Of a DNA stretch of 64,000 nucleotides, positions 35,818-45,826 are shown in pieces; the stretch's first letter is position 1; the number at the start of each line of letters is the position of its first letter. The notes below the pieces were generated by a model. It had not been told where the DNA came from and did no database searches. It saw nothing but the letters and a program-made list of their open reading frames with translations. This stretch comes from DATKFM01 sp963810485 (GTDB lineage Bacteria > Pseudomonadota > Alphaproteobacteria > Dongiales > Dongiaceae), in NCBI GenBank assembly GCA_963810485.1, contig CAWENQ010000003.1, positions 496,001-560,000 of the forward strand, given 5' to 3'. Both the position numbers and the translations under genes were made by a program.

Positions 35818-36368
35818 TGCGAATTCCCATCCGCGGCGTTGCCGTCAACGGAATCAGCCAGCGCGCGGATCTGCGCTCCGATCAACAGGCCGCTGCGTTG
35901 GGCTTGCGGCAGGTCGAGATCGAAGTGAAGGCGATTATCGACCGACTTCAATCGCAGGATCGCATCGACGCTTGCTGGCGTCGCATCGTCGGCGATCGTC
36001 AGGATGGGTAATTCATCGATCGCCTGCGCCAGCGTGTCGGCTTCGTCATCGGAGAGATCGCCGATCGCCAAAATCATGCAATCGCCGATTCTCTCCTTCG
36101 GCACGTTATGCTCGATCTGCAGCGGCCGGCCCTGAATGCGCTGATCCTCTATGGCGCCCCAGGCCTCGCCGAAGGGGTCGGCGCCGACGGTACAGAGACG
36201 GGCGACGGGACCGACCTGGTTGGGCCACCTCACCTGCCGGGCGACATCGAGAATAAAAGCCGCCTTGATCTTGTACGCGCGCACCGGCGTTTCGGCCCGC
36301 GCAGTCGTTTCGACTGGGCCGAAGACGGCAAGGCCGGCAACGAGCAGTGACAGAAGCAGGGCGCGCAT
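35814..36368 (-). CDS. YfiR-family (DUF4154) periplasmic protein
   Basis: The protein has about 184 residues. A signal peptide (MRALLLSLLVAGLAVFGP..., cleavage after TARA) is followed by the DUF4154 pattern: YKIKAAFILDVARQVRWPNQ, CTVGADPFGEAW, and GDCMILAIGDLSDDEADTLA. The C-terminal half holds ILTIADDATP and LKSVDNRLHFDLDLPQAQRS, GLLIGAQIRALA. In Pseudomonas YfiR binds and restrains the diguanylate cyclase YfiN; in many other bacteria YfiR-like genes sit with a sensor kinase and a TonB-dependent receptor. I start at the ATG at 36368; an in-frame ATG at 36410 is possible. It is coupled by overlap to the kinase. Confidence 0.86.
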   Translation of the reverse strand: MRALLLSLLVAGLAVFGPVETTARAETPVRAYKIKAAFILDVARQVRWPNQVGPVARLCTVGADPFGEAWGAIEDQRIQGRPLQIEHNVPKERIGDCMILAIGDLSDDEADTLAQAIDELPILTIADDATPASVDAILRLKSVDNRLHFDLDLPQAQRSGLLIGAQIRALADSVDGNAADGNSQ

Positions 36369-36478
36369 GGTTCTGGACGTCCGGAGTCCCGATAAACAAA
36401 ACGGAGGCAAATGCAGCGGCGGCGCCTCCTATCCGCCTGAAGTCACGCGGAAAAACCGCAGCCAATCATTTCACAATA

Positions 36479-36486
36479 ATGGTTAA
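36479..36486 (-). promoter_or_regulatory. TTAACCAT motif upstream of yfiR
   Basis: TTAACCAT on the minus strand lies 111 bases upstream of the chosen yfiR start, in the otherwise featureless 201-base gap between the adhesin stop and yfiR. The same octamer occurs at 48270-48277 before the secretion operon. It resembles a CtrA-type half-site of alphaproteobacteria; weak evidence. Confidence 0.25.
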
Positions 36487-36569
36487 TATTGAGTTTCAGG
36501 AAAATTTGCGCCATCGGGCAACTGCCTAGCGCCCGGAAATCAGCCAACCCAGTCAAACAATTGATTTAT

Positions 36570-39500
36570 TTAGACATTGACGAAGTTGATGTCCTGGTCG
36601 ACGACCAGCGTCGCCGTGCCGAATCCGGTTATCTGTGTGTAGATGTCATTGCCCTTGCCGTCGGGACCGGTAAGGGCCCACCCGCCGCCGCTGAAGATCG
36701 TATCGTCGCTATCGCCGGCGATCGTAATGGTGCTCGTCTCGGAGACCGCGATTACATCCGTTGCCGACAGGGTGACACTGTTCGGCCCGCCGTTTTTCAT
36801 GTCGATGATTTCGATACCGGAGATCGCGGCCGAGAGATCGATATCGGATCCGTTCAGGAAGATGGTGTCGATTCCCTTCCCGGCGTTGATGGCGCTGTCC
36901 GAAGGGTCCCAAATAATCAGATCGTTGCCGTCGCCGCCTGAGATGGCGTCGCTATCAGCGCCGCCATCGAGCGTGTCATTACCAGCGCCGCCTTCGAGAT
37001 TGTCGTTGCCGTCGCCGCCATCAAGGCTGTCGTGGGCATCCTTGCCATCGAGGGTGTCGTTGTCCACGCCGCCGCTGAGCGTATCGCCCTCATTCGTGCC
37101 GGAAAGGCTGTCGGCACCGCCACTGTCGCCGAGGCTAATACCGGGGATATCGTTCACGGTGATGACAAACGTCTCGGCATGCGTAAGGCCGCCGGCATCC
37201 TTTGCCGTAACCTGAATCGTGACAGACGGCTCGGTTTCGAAATCCAGCGTCTCGGTGGCTTTCAGCTGTAGAACCCCACCGACAATCTCAAACCGGGCAT
37301 CGTCGACGGTGAAGCTGTGCGGGCCGAGGGGGTCATCCTGATCAGTGACAGTGAGGTTGCCAATGATATCGCCGGGCGTCTCTTCGTCGACGTTGCTGGT
37401 GTCGAGAGTGATCAAGGTCGGCGCATCATTGACCGGCGATACGGTGATGGTGGCCGTGGCGGTATCCGTCCCGCCCTTGCCGTCGTCGACCTCATAGTCG
37501 AACGTGACCACGCCGTTGAAGTTCAGCGGCGGCGCATAGCTAAAGGTGCCATCCGTGTTGAGGGTCAAACCAGCCAAGGCGCCGACGAGCGAATAGGTCA
37601 GCGTATCGCCGTCTACATCGGAGTCGTTTGTGGAAACCTTGCTGTTGAGGATCGTGTCTTCCTGGGTGGAGAAGCTGTCGTCGCCGGCGACCGGCGCATC
37701 GTTGACCGGGATCACGTCGATCGTAGCCGTCGCGGTGTCGGTGCCACCTTTGCCGTCTGCCACCTGATAGGTGAAGGTAACCGGCCCATTGCTGTTCAAC
37801 GGCGGCGCGTAGGCGAAGCTGCCATCGGTATTGAAGGTAAGACCGGCGATCGGACCGCCGACCAGGCTGTAAGTCAGGGTATTGCCTTCGACGTCGCTGT
37901 CGTTTGCCGCCACCGTGTCCGCGAAAGGGGTGTCTTCGTCGGTTGTGAAGGAATCATCGACGGCGACCGGCGCATCGTTGACGGCTGTGACATTGAGAGC
38001 GACGGACTCGGTATCGGTCTTGGGGCCGCCGGAACCGCTATTGCCGCCGTCATCGATCACCACGGTAAGCGTTTCGCTGGCGTTGCTGTTAAGCGGCGTC
38101 GTGAAATCGACACTGCCGCTCGCGATAAAGCTGTTGATCGCGGAGATAGTGCCCGTCAGCGTGATGCTGTCGGTCCCCGAACCCGAGACCGCGACGAACG
38201 GCCCGGACAGCGCCGTGAGCGTGCCCGCGGAGACCGAAAGGGTGACGGTGACGTTATTCGTGCCGGCATCCACATCGCTGAAGCTGATGCCCGTGATATC
38301 GGAGGCCACATCCTCGGTGACGATGATGCTTGCCGGCACGGCCGCGACCGGCGCGTCATTGACGGCCTGCACGTCGAGGGTGATGACCTCGCTGTCAGAC
38401 TTGGCGCCGCCGGTGCCGGTGTTGCCTTTGTCATTGACCGTGACGGTCAGATTGACGTCGCCATCGTTGTTGAGCGCCGTCGTGTAGGTGACAGCGCTGG
38501 CGCCGAGGAAGGCGTTGATGTCGGCCAGTGTGCCGGTGAGGGTCAGGGCGGTGGCCGTGCCGCCGACGATTACGCTGGGCGTGCCGGTTGCCGCCAGTGT
38601 GCCGCCGGGCACCGAGAGCGTGACAGTGACATTGCCCGTGCCGGCGTCGACATCGGCGACGGAGATGCCGGTGATGGCCGTGGTCACGTCCTCATCGATG
38701 CTGATCGAGCCGGGGACGGTGAGCACCGGTGCGTCATTGACGGCCGTGACATTGAGCGTGACGGTTTCGGTATCGGTCTTGGGGCCGCCGGAGCCGGTAT
38801 TGCCGCCATCGTCGATGCTGACGGTCAGCGTCTGCGCGGTGGTATCGTCCGCTGCGGTGGTGTAGTCGACATTGCCGCCGCTGATGAAACTGTTGATCGC
38901 GGCGACTGTGCCCGTCAGCATGACGGTGCCGGTGCCCGATCCGGTGACGGTGACTCCACCGGCTGTTGCGGCGGTCAAGGTGCCCGCTGTGACGGAGAGA
39001 GTCACGGTTACGCTACCGGCGCCGGCATCCACATCGCTGAAGCTGATGCCCGTGATATCGGAGGCCACATCCTCGGTGACGATGATGCTTGCCGGCACGG
39101 CCGCGACCGGCGCGTCATTGACGGCCTGCACGTCGAGGGTGATGACCTCGCTGTCAGACTTGGCGCCGCCGGTGCCGGTGTTGCCTTTGTCATTGACCGT
39201 GACGGTCAGATTGACGTCGCCATCGTTATTGATTGCCGTCGTGTAGGTGACGTTGGAGCCGGCAATGAAGGCGTTGATGTCGGCCAGCGTGCCGGTGAGG
39301 GTCAGGGCGGTGGCCGTGCCGCCGACGGTAACGGTACACGGGCTGCTGGTCGCCGCCAGCGTGCCGCCGGGCACCGAGAGCGTGACGGTGACATTGCCCG
39401 TGCCGGCGTCGACATCGGCGACGGAGATGCCGGTGATGGCCGTGGTCACATCCTCATCGATGCTGATCGAGCCGGGGACGGTGAGCACCGGTGCGTCATT

Positions 39501-42030
39501 GACGGCCGTGACATTGAGCGTGACGGTCTCGGTATCGGTCTTGGGGCCGCCGGAGCCGGTATTGCCGCCATCGTCGATGCTGACGGTCAGCGTCTGCGCG
39601 GTGGTATCGTCCGCTGCGGTGGTGTAGTCGACATTGCCGCCGCTGATGAAACTGTTGATCGCGGCGACTGTGCCCGTCAACATGACGGTGCCGGTTCCCG
39701 ATCCAGTGACGGTGACTCCGCCCGCGGTTGCGGCGGTCAAGGTGCCCGCCGTGACGGAGAGAGTCACGGTTACGCTACCGGCGCCGGCATCCACATCGCT
39801 GAAGCTGATGCCCGTGATATCGGAGGCCACATCCTCGGTGACGATGATGCTTGCCGGCACGGCCGCGACCGGCGCGTCATTGACGGCCTGCACGTCGAGG
39901 GTGATGACCTCGCTGTCAGACTTGGCGCCGCCGGTGCCGGTGTTGCCTTTGTCGTTGACCGTGACGGTCAGATTGACGTCGCCATCGTTATTGATTGCCG
40001 TCGTGTAGGTGACGTTGGAGCCGGCAATGAAGGCGTTGATGTCGGCCAGCGTGCCGGTGAGGGTCAGGGCGGTGGCCGTGCCGCCGACGGTAACGGTGCC
40101 GCTGCTGGTCGCCGCCAGCGTGCCGCCGGGCACGGAGAGCGTGACGGTGATGTTGCCCGTGCCGGCGTCGACGTCGGCGACCGTGATACCAGTGATGGCC
40201 GTAGTCACGTCCTCATCGATGGTGATCGAGCCGGGGACGGTGAGCACCGGTGCATCATTGACAGCGGTGACATTGAGGGTGACGGTCTCGGTATCGGTCT
40301 TGGCGCCGCCGGAGCCGGTATTGCCGCCGTCGTCGATGCTGACGGTCAGCGTCTGGGCGGTGGTATCGTCCGCCGCGGTGGTGTAGTCGACATTGCCGCC
40401 GCTGATGAAACTGTTGATCGCGGCGACTGTGCCCGTCAGCGTGACGGATGCCTGTGCCCGATCCGGCGACAGTCACGCCGCCACCTGTCGCCGCGGCCAG
40501 CGTGCCCGTTGTGACGGAGAGAGTCACGGTTACGCTACCTGTGCCGGCATCCACATCGCTGAAGCTGATGCCCGTGATATTGGAGGCCACATCCTCGGTG
40601 ACGATGATGCTTGCCGGTACGGCCACTACAGGTGCGTCGTTGACGGCCTGCAGATCCAGGGTGACGACCGCACTGTCTGTCTTGGCACCTCCGGAGCCCG
40701 TGTTGCCTTTGTCGTTGACGGTGACCGTGAGGTTGACGTCAGCGCTGTTGTTGAGAGCCGGCGCATAGGTGACGTTGCTGCCGCCGAGGAACGTGTTGAT
40801 GTCGGCAAGCGCGCCCGTGAGCGTGAGCGCGGCGGCCGTGCCGCCGACCGTAACGCCGCTGCCGGAGAGCGCACTGAGGCTTCCGGAGGGTACCGCGAGT
40901 GTGACCGTGACCAGTCCCGTGCCGACATCGATATCGGCAACAGAAATGCCTGAAATCGTCGCCGCCGTATCCTCGGTTACGGCAATCGGTCCCGGCGCGG
41001 TGAGCACCGGCGCGTCATTCACAGCCGTGACCGTCAGCGTGACCGTTGCCGTGTCAAGGCCACCGTTGCCGTCGGAGACCTGGTAGGTGAAGGAGTCAGT
41101 TCCGTTGAAGTTCGCGTTCGGCACATAGGTGAAGCGCCCATTGGCAAGGAGCGTCAATGTACCGCTGGTTGGTCCGCCGATGAGCGATGCAGAAAGGGCG
41201 TCACCATTGCCGTCGGAATCATTATTCAGGACGCCGCTCGCGGGGACCGTCAACTTTCCATCTTCGCCAATGGCGAACTTGTCGTTGCCTGCAATCGGCG
41301 AGACGTTGAACGGCGGCAGCGTTTGCACCGGATCTTCGATCACCGGAAAGAACGTGTCTTCGCTACTGTCCTCGTTCAGGTTCTCGCGGTTGTTGTTTTC
41401 GGTCTCGTCAGAACGATCGAACAGGGTATCGAGATCGACTGGTAGTAATTGCGGCAGGATTGGCGTGGGTTCGGCCGCCACGCGCACGCTCATCAGTTCG
41501 AGCAGACTCAATTCGGTCAAGTCGTCGATGCACGCTCCGGCCGCGGCGGGATTTTCCTGGCCCTCAAGACCTTCGGCCTGCGCGGCGTTCGGATCGGCAG
41601 CCGCAACGAGAGCGCCCGTTTCTTCGGCGGCGGGCTCGAGTGATGCGAAGACCGACGAGTCCTGCTGGCCTTCCGGACAGACAGAATCTCCATCGCCTGG
41701 TTCGGACTCCGTCGGACTTCCGGACTGGGGCGTCGCCGGCGTTTCCCCGCCCGGGACGAAATAGAGGTCGAGCTGCATCAACTGTTCGGCCGTCATGCCG
41801 ACGAATTCATTCTGCTGTTCGGGGGCGACGGCGGCGACGAGCACGGTGTCGTTCGCGCTCAGGTCAGCAATCTGCGCCACGGTCGCCGAGGGAAGCGACG
41901 TGCTCTGGCCGCCAGCGAGATTCGCCGCGGGCGCGTTTTGCTGCGTTGGACTCACTCCCAAAACCTTAGAACTCCGTCCTCTGTCGCTGACGGTTAACGC
42001 GGGCCTAACCCTGCGCTTATAACAAGCCAC
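36570..42030 (-). CDS. giant RTX/cadherin-like repeat adhesin, probable type I secretion substrate, one frameshift
   Basis: The corrected protein has about 1,819 residues, very acidic and almost free of Cys. Order: an N-terminal region (about 1-245) with two LSLxELM-like motifs (MTAEQLMQLDL at 79-89, LSLLELMSVRV at 174-184), then about eleven VNDAP-ended cadherin/VCBS-type domains. Four B/A domain pairs dominate, then three NDAPVA-type domains. A cadherin-like stretch (NVDEETPGDIIG) follows, and calcium-binding RTX nonapeptides such as GGDGNDNLEGGAGNDTLDGG lie near 36920-37115. The last 130 residues would carry the uncleaved secretion signal. One extra A near 40448 breaks the frame in one repeat. 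GTG at 42030 opens the frame; GTG at 41955 is an alternative start. A matching exporter is encoded at 48.3 kb. Probable surface adhesin or matrix protein. Confidence 0.85.
38262..40540. repeat. three tandem ~760-bp repeats inside the adhesin gene
   Basis: The anchor GCCGGCATCCACATCGCTGA recurs at 38262, 39021 and 39783, giving periods of 759 and 762 bp. Stretches of hundreds of bases are nearly identical between units, with only scattered single-base differences. Each unit encodes one A plus one B cadherin-like domain (about 253 residues). The 3-base difference lies near 39335, where one copy encodes SSPCT and the next SSGT. A fourth, more diverged pair lies at about 40540-41000. Copy number may vary or be collapsed in assembly. 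Confidence 0.88.
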
Positions 42031-42426
42031 GGAACCTCTAAACGCTTCGTTAAGAAACGGCGCCGATTGGCAAAAAACGCGTCAACCTTTCTGGAAATTC
42101 ACCGCACCGACGTCACGGGTGATTTGGATTGTAATGTATATATATCAATTAGTTATTTTGTTATTCTACAGTAACTAATTATGTTTAACAAAGATTACCG
42201 CGGTGCCGATTTCGCCCGCTTTGTGTCACAAATGTAAATAATACAGCAGACAATCTATGGAAACGGACACTGTGTGGAAGTCAATTTAGGCCTCCTATTG
42301 GCGCCGGATTTGACCCCATATCGGCCATGCCACTTGGCGAAACGCCAGAGCCAGGGCAGGCTTCAAATCTTAGCCGGCTCCCGCTCCCATCGGCCTCTCA
42401 GCCGCCTCCCATGGAAAGCACCTCTT
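42031..42426. promoter_or_regulatory. AT-rich divergent intergenic region between adhesin and ribokinase
   Basis: This 396-base gap is strikingly AT-rich around 42120-42250 compared with the flanking genes. It contains a 9-bp inverted repeat AATTAGTTA (42147-42155) and TAACTAATT (42172-42180) separated by 16 bases, next to TGTATATATAT. Likely promoter and regulator site of the adhesin gene (leftwards) and perhaps the ribokinase operon (rightwards). No gene is supported inside it. Confidence 0.45.
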
Positions 42427-43350
42427 GTGATCGTCATCTTCGGCTCACTCAGTATCGATCTCGTCGTGTCGGTGACCGCGTTGCCGCGTCCCGGCGAGAC
42501 GGTTCTTGGTCCTGGCTATCGTGCGGTGCCGGGGGGCAAGGGCGCCAACCAGGCGGTGGCCGCACGGCGCGCGGGCGCCGAAGTCCGCATGGTCGGCGCG
42601 GTCGGCAGCGATGGCTTTGCCGACGGCGCCCTGGCGATGTTGCGAGACGCCGCTGTCGACTTGAAACAGATGCGCAAGAGCGATCAGCCCACCGGCGCCG
42701 CCTTCATTGCCGTGGATGCGAAGGGCGCCAATCTGATCTTCGTTGCCTCAGGCGCCAACCAGGACGCCCGCCAGTCGGATGTTCCCGATAGCTGGCTGGG
42801 GCCAGACGCATTGATTGTCCTGCAGATGGAAGTGCCCTTCCCGGAGAATTGGGCGTTGGTGAAGCGAGCCCGCAAGGCCGGTGCGCGGATCCTGCTCAAT
42901 TGCGCGCCGGCGGCGCCCGTTCCCGCCGATGTCCTGGCAGAACTGGATTGGCTCGTGGTGAATGAAACTGAAGCCGTGCAAGTGGCGCGGGCACAGGGCA
43001 ACGCCACAAGTGATGCGATCGCAGCCGCCCAGGCAATCGCCAAGGGCGGAAAGGCGACCGTCATCGTAACGCTCGGCGAACAGGGTGCGCGGGCTTTCTC
43101 GCCGGCAGGTCCGGATTTGTCCATCGGCTCGCTGGCCGTCAAAGCCATCGACACAACCGCCGCCGGAGATGCCTTCGTCGGCGCCTTCGCGGCGGCAATG
43201 GATCGGGGGCAGGATTTGGCGGCAGCGCTGCGCTATGGCAGCGTGGCGGGCGCCTTGACCTGTGAGGCGGTGGGCGCACAACCGAGCTTGCCGCTGCAAG
43301 CCGCCATCGACAGCAGGCTGCGGGACCTGCCGGCGGCCGTTCGCTTGTAG
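42427..43350 (+). CDS. rbsK: ribokinase-family sugar kinase (PfkB)
   Basis: The protein has about 307 residues. It opens IVIFGSLSIDLVVSVTALPR, has the ribokinase hinge PGGKGANQAVAARRAGA, MVGAVGSDGFADG, NCAPAAPVPAD, NETEA and the catalytic DTTAAGDAFVGAFAAAM with the Asp base and anion hole. GGKGANQAVA favours ribokinase over other PfkB kinases. I start with GTG at 42427 because the next in-frame start is much later and upstream codons are not conserved in type. It leads a run of five same-strand genes that otherwise concern amide and amino-acid metabolism, so its role there is unclear; it may be a bystander. Confidence 0.8.
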   Translation: MIVIFGSLSIDLVVSVTALPRPGETVLGPGYRAVPGGKGANQAVAARRAGAEVRMVGAVGSDGFADGALAMLRDAAVDLKQMRKSDQPTGAAFIAVDAKGANLIFVASGANQDARQSDVPDSWLGPDALIVLQMEVPFPENWALVKRARKAGARILLNCAPAAPVPADVLAELDWLVVNETEAVQVARAQGNATSDAIAAAQAIAKGGKATVIVTLGEQGARAFSPAGPDLSIGSLAVKAIDTTAAGDAFVGAFAAAMDRGQDLAAALRYGSVAGALTCEAVGAQPSLPLQAAIDSRLRDLPAAVRL

Positions 43351-43377
43351 CAAAGAAAAAGTCAGGGGAGGGGACCG

Positions 43378-44694
43378 ATGGCCGCTCGCGAAGAGCTGAT
43401 GCTGCTGGCGTGGAACGACCTCGTGGGAATTACCCGGGGGCGCGGCATTCCCGTGGCCGCCTATGCCGAGCGCAAGAAGCTCGGCATCAACTGGGCGATG
43501 GCCGGACACGCTCTGACACCTTTCGAGGATATCGCTGAGAATCCCTGGGGCGCGCTGATGGAAGCGCAGATGCTTCCCGATCCGTCGACGCGTGTGCGCG
43601 TGGAGATCGCCAAAGGCTATCCGCCGCTCAGCTTCGTGCTGTGCGATGGGTACAATCTCGATGGCACGGTCTGGGATTCCTGCACGCGCGGATTCTACCG
43701 GGCGGCCCTGCAGGATCTGGAGAAAGTGGCGGGCCTGCGGTTCTACAGCTCACCGGAGCTGGAATTCAGCCTGTTGGGCGCCAGCCTGCCGAACACGACG
43801 CCGTTTTCGCTGGAGGCGTTCCGGCTCGTCCCGGACTTCGCTTTGCGCTGCATCGAGGCGTTGCGGCAGGCCGGCACCGAGCCGGAGACATTCGAGCCGG
43901 AGTATGGCATCAATCAGTTCGAAGTCAGCTGCCGCCCCGCCATCGGCATCGCCGCCGCGGACCGAACCCTCATCGTCAAGGAAGTGATCCGCGAAGTGGC
44001 GCGCCGCGCCGGCTATCGCGCCAGCTTCACGCCGAAGGTCGCCCTCGACCGGCCGGGCAATGGCGCCCACGTACATTTCAGCCTGCAGAGCAGGGACGGC
44101 AAGCCCGCGACCTACGATCCGTCCCGCCCGGGCGGCCTGAGCGAGAAGGCGGGGCAGTTCGCCGCCGGCGTTGTCCGGCACACGCCCGCGATCTGCGCCT
44201 TCTCAGCACCGACGCCGCCATCCTATTTTCGCCTCGGCCCGCAACATTGGAGCTCGGGATATGCGGGCTTGGGACTCAACAATCGCGAGGCGTCGCTGCG
44301 CATCTGCCCCCCGCCGAAGGGCGATGCTGCGCGGATGCGGCGGCTGTACAATCTCGAGTACCGCCCTGTGGACAGCACATCGAGCCCGTATCTCGTGCTC
44401 GGCCTTCTCGTGCGCGCAGGTTTGCAGGGTATCCGTGAAAAACTGCCGATGCCGGAGCTTCTGACCGAGGATCCCCATGATCTGGGTGCAGAGAAACGGC
44501 GCAAGATGGGCATCGCTGCTCTGCCGGGAACGTTGAGCGAAGCGTTGGACACGCTGGAGCGGGACAAGCTGGTCAAAAGCTGGTTCTCCGACAACCTTTG
44601 GAACGCCTACATATCGGTGAAGCGCAAAGAGGTGGACATGTTCAAGGACGCGAACGCCGAAGAAATCATGAGCCGATATGCCAATGCCTACTGA
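43378..44694 (+). CDS. glutamine synthetase-family enzyme (gamma-glutamyl ligase-like)
   Basis: The 438-residue protein belongs to the glutamine synthetase superfamily but is not housekeeping GlnA. Active-site segments: SSPELEFSLLG (metal Glu), PEYGINQFEVSCRPA, RPGNGAHVHFSLQ (ammonia/Glu site), and LNNREASLRICPPPK (ATP/Glu Arg). There is no typical adenylylation-site Tyr motif. Such paralogues ligate glutamate to amines (for example PuuA, GlnA3) or have unknown roles. A strong ribosome site GGGGAGGGG precedes the ATG at 43378. Its stop overlaps the amidohydrolase start by 17 bases. That pairing copies the domain content of fungal and plant FluG/nodulin-type proteins, where an amidohydrolase is fused to a glutamine synthetase-like domain. 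Confidence 0.82.
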   Translation: MAAREELMLLAWNDLVGITRGRGIPVAAYAERKKLGINWAMAGHALTPFEDIAENPWGALMEAQMLPDPSTRVRVEIAKGYPPLSFVLCDGYNLDGTVWDSCTRGFYRAALQDLEKVAGLRFYSSPELEFSLLGASLPNTTPFSLEAFRLVPDFALRCIEALRQAGTEPETFEPEYGINQFEVSCRPAIGIAAADRTLIVKEVIREVARRAGYRASFTPKVALDRPGNGAHVHFSLQSRDGKPATYDPSRPGGLSEKAGQFAAGVVRHTPAICAFSAPTPPSYFRLGPQHWSSGYAGLGLNNREASLRICPPPKGDAARMRRLYNLEYRPVDSTSSPYLVLGLLVRAGLQGIREKLPMPELLTEDPHDLGAEKRRKMGIAALPGTLSEALDTLERDKLVKSWFSDNLWNAYISVKRKEVDMFKDANAEEIMSRYANAY

Positions 44695-45820
44695 TATCGC
44701 CGCCGATCTGAAGCTGATCGATCACCATTGCCACGGCCTGGTGCCGCGCGATGTCACGCGCAAGCAGTTCGAACTGATGATCTCCGAGAGCTTTGTCGAT
44801 GCGCCCGCGGGGACTAGTCATTTCGACACGCCGCTCGGACTGGCGATCCGGGCGAAATGCGCACCGATCCTCGACCTCGACACCTTTCCCGATCCCGATG
44901 CCTATATCGAGCGCCGGGCAGCATTGGGGGCTGCCGAGGTAAACCGGCGGTTCGTAAAGGCGGCCAACTGCGGCCTGCTGCTGATCGATAGCGGGTTTCG
45001 ATCCACCGATATTCTCACGCCACCGCAAATGGCCGAGGCCGTTGGCGTGCCCGCGCGCGAAATCGTGCGCATCGAGGCTATTGCCGAGCGGGTCGGCAAG
45101 TCCGGTGTCGGCGCTGCGGAGTTCTCACGCGCCTTTGCCGACGAGCTGGCGGCTGCCAGCAAGACGGCCGTCGGTCTCAAATCGGTCATCGCCTATCGCG
45201 GCGGCTTCGATTTCGATCCGGCGCCGCCGAGCAGGGACGACGTCGTGACGGCGGCCGGCAAGTGGCTGCCGGAGATCCAGGCCGGCCGCACTCGCATGGA
45301 AGAGCCGACGCTGCTGCGCCATGGCTTGTGGGTTGGCGCTGAACTGGCCAGGCAACGCAAGATGCCGATCCAGTTCCATGTCGGATTCGGCGACCGGGAT
45401 GCGATCATCCACAAGAACAATCCGTCGCTGCTGATGCCGTTCTTGCAGTCGATGAACGAGATGGGCGTCAATATCACGATGCTCCATTGCTTCCCGTTCC
45501 ATCGCGTCGCCGGTTACATGGCGGAGGTGTTTCCGAACGTCTATTTCGACGTCGGCGTGATCCTCCACTACACGGGGCCCTCCGCCTGGCGGATTCTCGG
45601 CGAGGCGCTGGAGATCGCGCCCTTCACCAAGCAGCTCTACAGCTCGGACGCCTTCGGCGTTGCCGAGTTCTACTATCTCGGGGCGTTGCTGTTCCGTGCC
45701 GGCCTTCGCCGCCAGATGGATCAGTGGATCGCGGATGGCTTCTGCAATGTCCGAGAAGCGGAACGCATCGCCAGCCTGATCGCCGGCGAGAATGCGCGCC
45801 GCATCTATCCGCTGGGCTGA
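44678..45820 (+). CDS. amidohydrolase-family protein (Amidohydro_2, FluG N-domain-like)
   Basis: The 380-residue TIM-barrel hydrolase has LIDHHCHGL (HxH metal motif), MPIQFHVGFGDRDAI (His), INITMLHCFPFHR (His) and the terminal metal Asp in YSSDAFGVAE. The ligand set is therefore complete. Its start lies inside the glutamine synthetase-like gene (ATG at 44678 or 44684), implying coupled translation and probably a functional pair. It would hydrolyse an amide or decarboxylate a ring acid; the gamma-glutamyl or N-acyl amino acid class is suggested by the flanking N-formylglutamate and N-acyl-D-amino acid hydrolases. Confidence 0.8.
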   Translation: MPMPTDIAADLKLIDHHCHGLVPRDVTRKQFELMISESFVDAPAGTSHFDTPLGLAIRAKCAPILDLDTFPDPDAYIERRAALGAAEVNRRFVKAANCGLLLIDSGFRSTDILTPPQMAEAVGVPAREIVRIEAIAERVGKSGVGAAEFSRAFADELAAASKTAVGLKSVIAYRGGFDFDPAPPSRDDVVTAAGKWLPEIQAGRTRMEEPTLLRHGLWVGAELARQRKMPIQFHVGFGDRDAIIHKNNPSLLMPFLQSMNEMGVNITMLHCFPFHRVAGYMAEVFPNVYFDVGVILHYTGPSAWRILGEALEIAPFTKQLYSSDAFGVAEFYYLGALLFRAGLRRQMDQWIADGFCNVREAERIASLIAGENARRIYPLG

Positions 45821-45826
45821 CCGACA

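Noticed and set aside
37317..40514. A 1,065-codon plus-strand open frame opposite the adhesin gene
   Set aside because: It is antisense to the repeats and its product (GHILGDDDACRHGRDRR-type repeats) reflects complementary reading of the same GC-rich tandem units. The minus-strand reading gives recognisable cadherin and RTX domains.
38000..40600. Regular repeats that could suggest a CRISPR array or satellite DNA
   Set aside because: Period (about 760 bp) and coding continuity show protein-domain repeats. No 25-40-bp direct repeats with unique spacers are seen anywhere in the window.
41536..41560. AAAG in the adhesin N-terminal region as a LapG-type cleavage site
   Set aside because: The context (NPAAAGACIDD) lacks the usual TAAG setting of a retention module, and no lapD or lapG gene is in the window.
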